DNA of 21,364 nt from a virus: IMG/VR virus record IMGVR_UViG_3300017740_000103, positions 1-21,364 of that record. One strand, written 5' to 3'. Each line of letters starts with the position of its first letter. Position 1 is the stretch's first letter. The position numbers and the translations under genes were made by a program. The notes beneath the pieces were generated by a model. The model saw nothing but the letters and a program-made list of their open reading frames with translations. It did not search any database and was not told the DNA's origin. Below, piece after piece: positions 15,781 to 21,364 of the stretch.

Positions 15781-17265
15781 TTAAGAATAAATCCAAATAT
15801 CCTCCAAATTACTTGCTACATAAATATTACCTTTTCTGTTGTAAGTACTATCAATAGCTGCAATGCCTGAGGCACTATTAACATTATCTTGTCCTTTTAA
15901 TACAGCTGCCATATAAGCATCTGGATCAAAATTACCAGTTGAACTTGGGTTAAAGTTGGTTTTAATACCCCATCTTTGACCACCAATTGCTGATGCAGCT
16001 GCATCTGCCCAACCGAATAATTCACCATTAGGACCATCTTGTAGTACTACTATACCACCAGAATCATTAGCAGCTCCTGCTGAACCTGAGTTCATTGAGA
16101 TGTATTGATCCGCTACGTTTAAGTTTGTAGCGTTTTTAAATGAAGCAGTTCCTGCTACACTTAAATCACCTGAAACTGTTAAGTTTGAAAATTCAACATC
16201 ATCACTAGTTCCTAATCCAACAGCTACTGCTGATAATGCTCCTGCATTTACTGTAAAATCAATACCAGTTTGGCCTGAAGTATCTGTTACAGAAGAAATG
16301 AATGCACTTGGGAACGAACCTGATAATACTGTTGAACCAGCTAATATCTGAGTCTGTGTTACTACTCCTGTCTGACCTGCCACACTTGTTACTGGTGCTG
16401 TAGGGAAAGAACCTGAAAGAACAGTTGAACCAGCTAATATATTTGCTTGTGAAACTGAACCACCTAAGTTTACTGAGTTACCTGCAATGGTCATTCCTTC
16501 ATTTGCTAATTGAGCATTGGTAATAGTATCGTTGCTAATTTGGCCAGCGATAGTATCCGCTGTAATTGATCCTCCTAATGCTACTGTTTGTCCTGCAATA
16601 GTCATTGAATTAGATCCTGAATATGCTCCTGATCCTGCAAATATTTGAGTCTGTGTTACTACTCCTGTTTGACCTGCTACACTTGTTACTGGTGCTGTAG
16701 GGAAAGAACCTGAAAGAACAGTTGAACCAGCTAATATTTGAGTCTGTGTTACTACTCCTGTCTGACCTGCTACACTTGTTACTGGTGCAGATGGGAATGA
16801 TCCAGAAAGAACAGTCGAACCAGCTAATATATTTGCTTGTGAAACTGATCCACCTAAGTTTACTGAGTTACCTGCAATGGTCATTCCTTCATTCGCTAAC
16901 TGAGCGTTAGTAATAGTGTCATTACTGATTTGACCTGCAATAGTATCGGCTGTAATTGAACCACCTAATGCTACTGTGCTACCCGCAATAGTCATTGAAT
17001 CTGAGCCTGATAGTGCTCCTGATCCTGCAAATATTTGGGTTTGCGTTACTACTCCCGTTTGACCTGCTACACTTGTTACAGGTGCAGATGGGAAGGAACC
17101 TGAAAGAACAGTCGAACCAGCTAATATCTGAGTCGTTGTTACAGTTCCTGTTTGACCTGATACACTTTGTACTGGTGCACCCGCCGAAGTTATGTAGTTG
17201 GTGGTACTGTTATCTAACTGAGCTAACGAACTACCTGATACAACTACTTTTTTCCATGTTGCCAT
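15781..17265 (-). CDS. Repeat-rich tail fibre or adhesin-like protein (494 aa)
   Basis: A Ser/Gly/Thr/Val-rich structural protein. Residues 1-45 form a unique start (MATWKKVVVSGSSLAQLDNS). Residues 47-176 and 177-306 are two near-identical 130-residue repeats built from shorter beta units (FPSAPVTSVAGQTGVVTQTQ, then SITADTIAGQISNDTITNAQ). A third partial unit leads into the C-terminal domain (about 330-494). That domain contains LTVSGDLSVAGTASFKNATN, GGIVVLQDGPNGELFGW and GGQRWGIKTNFNPS, which I associate with phage fibre or decoration proteins. Such proteins usually bind cell surfaces or form fibres; the exact place on the particle is unknown. A TATTTATA motif lies 104 bases upstream and a terminator follows. 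Confidence 0.8.
   Translation of the reverse strand: MATWKKVVVSGSSLAQLDNSTTNYITSAGAPVQSVSGQTGTVTTTQILAGSTVLSGSFPSAPVTSVAGQTGVVTQTQIFAGSGALSGSDSMTIAGSTVALGGSITADTIAGQISNDTITNAQLANEGMTIAGNSVNLGGSVSQANILAGSTVLSGSFPSAPVTSVAGQTGVVTQTQILAGSTVLSGSFPTAPVTSVAGQTGVVTQTQIFAGSGAYSGSNSMTIAGQTVALGGSITADTIAGQISNDTITNAQLANEGMTIAGNSVNLGGSVSQANILAGSTVLSGSFPTAPVTSVAGQTGVVTQTQILAGSTVLSGSFPSAFISSVTDTSGQTGIDFTVNAGALSAVAVGLGTSDDVEFSNLTVSGDLSVAGTASFKNATNLNVADQYISMNSGSAGAANDSGGIVVLQDGPNGELFGWADAAASAIGGQRWGIKTNFNPSSTGNFDPDAYMAAVLKGQDNVNSASGIAAIDSTYNRKGNIYVASNLEDIWIYS
16348..17127 (-). repeat. Two tandem 390-bp coding repeats in the fibre gene
   Basis: The first copy is 16738-17127 and the second 16348-16737, with a period of exactly 130 codons. 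The encoded repeats differ at only a few residues (for example SGALSGSDS versus SGAYSGSNS). The DNA differs at many third codon positions, for example in the stretch encoding ISNDTITNAQ. Confidence 0.85.
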
Positions 17266-17314
17266 AATTGTTAAATTTTAATTATTAATAATTGTTTTTT
17301 GTTTTTCTAAAAGT

Positions 17315-17346
17315 AATTGTACCACTTTGATACAATTAATTTTTTT
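17315..17346 (+). terminator. Hairpin with T-run, oriented for plus-strand transcripts
   Basis: The plus strand shows AATTGTACC and GATACAATT (17315-17323 with 17329-17337, one G-T pair) around a 5-base loop, followed two bases later by seven T. The stem is AT-rich and therefore weak. On the minus strand the same hairpin is followed only by ACTTTTAG. It sits in the 118-base gap before the 494-residue fibre gene. A plus-strand terminator would only matter if antisense transcripts exist; it might instead be a leader structure of the minus-strand message. Confidence 0.35.
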
Positions 17347-17369
17347 ATTAAATCGATTTAAATATCAAT

Positions 17370-17377
17370 TATAAATA
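17370..17377 (-). promoter_or_regulatory. TATTTATA motif upstream of the 494-residue fibre gene
   Basis: The coding strand reads ACGTATTTATAATTGAT, just past the stop of the 227-residue gene and 104 bases before the next ATG. The rest of the gap holds the AT-rich hairpin and A-rich leader sequence. Confidence 0.35.
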
Positions 17378-17383
17378 CGTTAT

Positions 17384-18067
17384 CTATTCTACTCCTACAT
17401 AAAAAGCTGAAGCAGAGTATACCATTCCTCCTTCTACCGCTGTTGGTAAAGAAGATTGAGAAGCAAATACAACTACTCCATTATTCTGTACCTTAAATAA
17501 GTCAGTATCTCCGCTCTTAATAATAAAGACATCATCAGATACTGAACTAGTAATTTGAAAACTACCACTTATTTGAGTTAAACCTGTAGTTTTATTGAAT
17601 AAAAATTTAGAATCTCCTCCAAAACTACCTGCATCATTAAATTGTACTGAGTTAGCTGGTGAACCTGGTGTTCCACTTCCTCCCGAACCAGTATCTATTG
17701 TAACTGAGAATTGATCTCCATTACCTTTGGTAAATGTTAGGACATTTAATGCTGCCGATGCAGTTGTCATTAATGAACCAGTATTTACACTTCCTCCACC
17801 ACCTGGAAATGAAAAAGAATTCCAAGTTACTGTGGGGAAAAATGAAATTGGTGGGTTAGCTGGATTTATAGTAGCCTGATATAATGAAGAACTAGCCTCT
17901 AACCAAACTATTTGATTATCTGTAACTTGTTCTACAATTGCATTCTGCATTTCTGCAGCAGTCTCAAATATTTTAAAGGCTCCTTTAATATATTTAATAT
18001 CCGCTAAGGGGAGTGAACCGGTAGCACTTGCGGCTAAGACTAAATTCTCTGGTACTGATATTGCCAT
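17384..18067 (-). CDS. Fibre-associated structural protein (227 aa)
   Basis: The N-terminal 90 residues are a compact domain (MAISVPENLVLAASATG, IKYIKGAFKIFETAAEMQ, VTDNQIVWLEASSSLYQ). A Gly/Ser/Thr-rich part follows: GGGGSVNTGSLMTTASAALN and GSGGSGTPGSPANSVQFND. The C-terminal part (SFGGDSKFLFNKTTGLTQIS, then SGSFQITSSVSDDVFIIKSG) resembles beta-rich repeats of phage fibre and adhesin-like proteins. It sits between two other fibre-like genes, so it is probably part of the same host-contact structure. No catalytic motif is visible. The leader before the ATG is A/T only, without a Shine-Dalgarno sequence. Confidence 0.7.
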   Translation of the reverse strand: MAISVPENLVLAASATGSLPLADIKYIKGAFKIFETAAEMQNAIVEQVTDNQIVWLEASSSLYQATINPANPPISFFPTVTWNSFSFPGGGGSVNTGSLMTTASAALNVLTFTKGNGDQFSVTIDTGSGGSGTPGSPANSVQFNDAGSFGGDSKFLFNKTTGLTQISGSFQITSSVSDDVFIIKSGDTDLFKVQNNGVVVFASQSSLPTAVEGGMVYSASAFYVGVE

Positions 18068-18088
18068 TTTTTAATTTTTATTTAGTTA

Positions 18089-21000
18089 TTAGGTTGGTAC
18101 AGAACCACTTGCTGCGTTTGCAGGTATCATTCTCATATAAATATTACCATCAGTTGAATTAAATCGATCTGTTGTTGCTATCATATACCAGTTTGTATAC
18201 CCATTTACTGCAGTGCCTAATGTTAAGTTTAATACTTGGGTTTCTTTAATATCATTATCTAACCCTCCAGTTGAATTTTGGAATGAATTTTCTACAGAAA
18301 CAAAATTTACAAATTGTCCTGAAGTAGAGTTACCTGAATTTGGATCACTTGTTGTAAAACTTGTAGGTAATTCAGTCATATTTCCACCATTAGGTATAAA
18401 TACTATTACTCTTTGGAATCCACTTGTACCTGCTCCAAGGTTACTTCCTGATATTAAATTGTCAGGTGTAGTTCCTGTATCATCTAATCTTCTTACTGAT
18501 TGATAAGGACCTCCATATGAAAAATTAATAGAAGCATCTCCTAAAGTATCAGAGTTTACAACACTATCTAAAAGTCCATAAGTAGTAGCTACTGTTGGAA
18601 CTGGAGGTGTTGCACCACTTCTAGAAGATATACCAAAAGCAAAATCAAAATCAGCATTTAAGTCCATAGTATAAACATATCCTGTGTCTGCTGCAGCTGG
18701 TGCTGCTATAGTAATTGATATTGGTTGAGTAGTTGATTTTCCGTAAGCATCAGTACCTACACCATTTAAACTGTAAGATCCAGTTTGTAATGAACTAGCT
18801 CCTACATTTAAATTCCAAGTTCTTGAAGAACCTGCACCTGGATTAGGCCCTAGAGTAAAGCTACCTGCATCTGTTCCTGATAAGGTTAAACTTTCAATAT
18901 TTTCTCCTTGTGAATCTGAAACATTTATTGTTCCTATTGTTGTTCCTGGGGATTGAGAACCTGTAAATCCACCCGCTCCTAAACTAAATGCTACACTTGG
19001 GGCAAGATTTTCTGATACTTCTATAGTATAAGATTGTCTATTTTCTGTTCCAAATGTGTTTGAAGCTGTTACACTAAAATTAATAAGATCACCGTCTGTA
19101 TATGATCCACTAATGTCTGAAGCTGCAAATATTTGTTGAGTTCCATTAAAATCAAGTACGCTTGAAGGGCTATTAATAGTCCATGTTACTGTTTCATTTT
19201 GAACACTATATGTACTTGTATTTCTAGCTACTGTTCCAGTGTATCCATTAGTATTAGTATAAGCAAAATCATTTGTTTCTGCTGATTCTATTATATAAGC
19301 TCTTGTACTCCAATTTTTATTTATAGAAGGAGCTGTATCATCATCTATGTCTATATCAATTAATGCTGTGTCAGTTCCTGGATCATATTGATCTCTAACT
19401 GTTACTTGGTAAACATATTTATTTATTAAATCTGAATTAACAAATACACCATTTTTTCTAGTAATATATCCTGCTGATGTTATTTCAAAAGCATCTTCTG
19501 TTGGATCCGATTGACCTCCACCTGTATATGTTCCTATAGGAACGTTTACACCATCTATTGATAAAGATTGTAGTGTAAAATTTGAATAAGTAATTACATC
19601 TCCTACATCATTACCATCTGCTGAAAGTTGTCCTACATTTCTGTACTCACCACTTACTAAACCTTGACCATTATTAACATTAACATTTTCATTAATATCA
19701 AATTGTTGATCATTGATGGTTGGGGTAGCATTATCTAATACTCTAATTTGATAAGGTAAATAAGTTATAGATGTTGGGTCTTGTCCACTTTGATAATGTT
19801 CATCACTTGCTGTTAAAACAAACTCATATTTTGGGTTTGTATCATAATCTAGTGAAGATGTAGTTTGTGTTAAAACTACATTAGTAGCATTAATTGTTAA
19901 AGTAAAAGCATTATTAAATGCTGTAGATAAGGATCCTGTTTGTATTGTGATTGTATCACTATTTATATCTGTGAAATAAACGGTGCCATTTGATTTAGCT
20001 CCTGCAGCTGAACTTTCTGATAATGAAGCTGTAAAGTTTGTGGATAATACATTACCTCCTATACTAGTTTCTCTAAAAACAGGTGCTGTATTACCTGCTA
20101 TTCTAATATATAAATTTTTATCTACTGTAGCTCCATTTATATCAGTACCTCTAACTGGGAATAATACTGCATCATATCCCTGTGAGTTATCATTTTCTAA
20201 GGATTCTGTTAATAAAGTTGTTTGAACTGATATTACACCATTACTAGCTACTCTAAAATCATCAGTTGTGTATGAACTTTGAGTTTGGAATGTTACTACA
20301 CCTTCTGGATCTGTATATGCTATAGTACCTACTGTAGTACTTTGAGCTGAATATTCATCTACATCAAATACTAAAGAATCAATTACAGGAGGAGTATTTG
20401 CAAAATATGCTTGTTCTAAGAAATCTACTACATTATTAGTTCCATAATTTTCACCATATATCCCTGTAGGTTGATATTGATTTGAAATAGCTCTATTACC
20501 ATCAAATACCATAAAAGATGAAGTAACAGAATATGAAGCACTTGTTACAGATCCTGATAATATTCCTGTTCCACCTAAATTAGATATTGTTTGAGCTGAA
20601 CTTGAAACTGTTCCTGATGGAACTGAAACTGATCCTGATAAAATTCCTGTACCATCTAAGTTAGCAATTGTTTGTGCTGATGATGATACTGTTCCTGAGG
20701 GTACTGATGTTGATCCTGAAAGTATTCCTGTACCATCTAGATTAGCAATTGTTTGAACTGAGCTAGAAACAATACCTGAAGGTAATTGTGAAGATCCCGA
20801 AATAATTCCTGTAGGTAACTGTGAAGATCCTGAAATTACACCTGAAGGTAAACCTGCTATTATTTGTGCAGATGATGATACTGTTCCTGATGGGATAGAT
20901 GCTCCTGAACCAGTATTTAAAATAATAATTTTACCACCCATAGCTGGATGTGAAGTACATTGATAGTATAAAACATCTGGAGTATCAAATTGTACATTCC

Positions 21001-21364
21001 ATAATAAGGTTCCATTTGAAACATTATTATTTGTTACACCATCATTATAAGCAGTACCTGCTGAACCTGTAATGGTAGATTGTATTCTAAATGGGTGAGC
21101 ACCCATATTATTAGTAAACTTATATTGTTGGCCTCTAATTAAATATATTATTGGATCATTTTCAGCTCCAGTTAAACCTGGCCCTGTAAACGTATAATCT
21201 GAAGAACCATTTGCTCCTAAAGTCCATTCAGATGTATAAGTAGCTATTATTGCAACATCAGCAACTGATGAACTTGCTACAGACATTGAACTTGTTTCAG
21301 TTTGATTTATATATCCTAATCCTGCTATTTGTGCTGATGATGATACTGTTCCTGATGATACAGA
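18089..21364 (-). CDS. Large fibre/adhesin-like protein with cupredoxin-like and cadherin-like domains, 5' end beyond the window
   Basis: The frame has no stop before the right edge, so the gene is cut at its 5' end. An internal Met at 21286 is not the start, since SVSSGTVSSSAQIAGLGYI precedes it in frame. Numbering from that Met, residues 20-125 look like a cupredoxin domain (YLIRGQQYKFTNN, GAHPFRIQ, YYQCTSHPAMGGKI). His 64, Cys 110, His 113 and Met 116 match type-1 copper ligands. Residues 132-250 are Ser/Gly-rich tandem repeats. About 295-860 holds roughly five cadherin-like beta domains (for example NTPPVIDSLVFDVDEYSA, TVGTIAYTDPEG, ATPTINDQQFDINENV). The last 200 residues are unique and may be a distal binding tip. 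A role in host attachment is inferred. A smaller fibre-like gene follows 21 bases downstream. Confidence 0.8.
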   Translation of the reverse strand, partial: SVSSGTVSSSAQIAGLGYINQTETSSMSVASSSVADVAIIATYTSEWTLGANGSSDYTFTGPGLTGAENDPIIYLIRGQQYKFTNNMGAHPFRIQSTITGSAGTAYNDGVTNNNVSNGTLLWNVQFDTPDVLYYQCTSHPAMGGKIIILNTGSGASIPSGTVSSSAQIIAGLPSGVISGSSQLPTGIISGSSQLPSGIVSSSVQTIANLDGTGILSGSTSVPSGTVSSSAQTIANLDGTGILSGSVSVPSGTVSSSAQTISNLGGTGILSGSVTSASYSVTSSFMVFDGNRAISNQYQPTGIYGENYGTNNVVDFLEQAYFANTPPVIDSLVFDVDEYSAQSTTVGTIAYTDPEGVVTFQTQSSYTTDDFRVASNGVISVQTTLLTESLENDNSQGYDAVLFPVRGTDINGATVDKNLYIRIAGNTAPVFRETSIGGNVLSTNFTASLSESSAAGAKSNGTVYFTDINSDTITIQTGSLSTAFNNAFTLTINATNVVLTQTTSSLDYDTNPKYEFVLTASDEHYQSGQDPTSITYLPYQIRVLDNATPTINDQQFDINENVNVNNGQGLVSGEYRNVGQLSADGNDVGDVITYSNFTLQSLSIDGVNVPIGTYTGGGQSDPTEDAFEITSAGYITRKNGVFVNSDLINKYVYQVTVRDQYDPGTDTALIDIDIDDDTAPSINKNWSTRAYIIESAETNDFAYTNTNGYTGTVARNTSTYSVQNETVTWTINSPSSVLDFNGTQQIFAASDISGSYTDGDLINFSVTASNTFGTENRQSYTIEVSENLAPSVAFSLGAGGFTGSQSPGTTIGTINVSDSQGENIESLTLSGTDAGSFTLGPNPGAGSSRTWNLNVGASSLQTGSYSLNGVGTDAYGKSTTQPISITIAAPAAADTGYVYTMDLNADFDFAFGISSRSGATPPVPTVATTYGLLDSVVNSDTLGDASINFSYGGPYQSVRRLDDTGTTPDNLISGSNLGAGTSGFQRVIVFIPNGGNMTELPTSFTTSDPNSGNSTSGQFVNFVSVENSFQNSTGGLDNDIKETQVLNLTLGTAVNGYTNWYMIATTDRFNSTDGNIYMRMIPANAASGSVPT
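20540..20782 (-). repeat. Three tandem 81-bp (27-residue) Ser/Gly-rich repeats
   Basis: Units begin at PSG[TI]VSSS[AV]QTI and run through L[DG]GTGILSGS, with starts 27 codons apart (coding strand 20782, 20701, 20620). Shorter 11-residue units of the type LPSGVISGSSQ precede them (about 20783-20851). Further SGTVSSSAQI copies lie at about 20870-20895 and at the right edge (about 21325-21364), so the array probably continues outside the window. Confidence 0.8.

Noticed and set aside
15577-15870. Plus-strand ORF of 97 residues across the terminator region
   Set aside because: It runs antisense through a small gene, the terminator hairpin and the fibre C-terminus. It reads as random hydrophobic sequence.
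16722-17267. Plus-strand Leu/Ser-rich ORFs opposite the fibre repeats
   Set aside because: They are antisense shadows of the repeated Ser/Thr/Gly codons, and their similarity to each other simply mirrors the fibre repeat.
18213-20225. Plus-strand ORFs of 96 and 80 residues opposite the large fibre gene
   Set aside because: They lie opposite a continuous, domain-rich coding frame and show no independent evidence.
20540-20900. CRISPR-like array or diversity-generating repeat
   Set aside because: The repeats are in-frame coding units of 81 and 33 bases with related sequence throughout. There are no unique spacers and no reverse transcriptase in the window.
21284-21286. ATG as the start of the large fibre gene
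   Set aside because: The same frame continues upstream with SGTVSSSAQI, a unit repeated inside the protein, so the Met is internal.

Overview
The window is a tail-assembly region of a tailed double-stranded DNA phage with a contractile tail (myovirus type). All convincing genes lie on the minus strand, so the transcribed order runs from right to left. Sheath, tube, chaperone, tape measure, LysM baseplate protein and hub follow each other in the usual order of contractile-tail clusters. The DNA is very AT-rich, gene starts lack recognisable Shine-Dalgarno sequences, and several proteins carry Ser/Gly/Thr-rich repeats of a style I associate with marine phage fibres. This fits a marine virus of a Bacteroidota-like (flavobacterial) host, but the host is inference. 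The family-A-type DNA polymerase at the left edge argues against a close T4 relative, because T4 and its cyanophage relatives use a family B enzyme.

Layout in transcription order. (1) 21364-15781: three adhesin or tail-fibre-like proteins. The first is cut by the right edge and has Ser-rich tandem repeats, a cupredoxin-like domain with a plausible type-1 copper site, cadherin-like beta repeats and a unique C-terminus. The third contains two near-identical 130-residue repeats. A hairpin/T-run terminator follows. (2) 15704-12362: three small proteins (two look like diverged tandem copies), then the tail sheath and tail tube, closed by a second strong terminator. (3) 12261-11193: a T4 gp26/PF12322-like tail assembly chaperone. 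A second reading frame overlaps its 3' end at a run of seven T, which looks like a G/GT-type programmed frameshift. (4) 11155-8687: tape measure protein. (5) 8661-1261: a small protein, a 633-residue baseplate/tube-like protein, a LysM protein, a 1431-residue hub with a C-terminal M15-type zinc peptidase domain, and a 217-residue unknown. The genes from 8417 to 1261 are packed with 0 to 3 bases between them. (6) 1234 to the left edge: a family-A-like DNA polymerase reading out of the window, probably starting at TTG.

The best leads are the T7 frameshift site (+1 or -2), which exposes a 113-residue extension starting well before the first ATG; an octamer (TATTTATA on the coding strand, the reverse complement of the T4 late promoter TATAAATA) in seven intergenic gaps in front of late genes; the copper-site-like domain in a virion fibre; and the polymerase, which ATG-based gene calling would truncate or miss.
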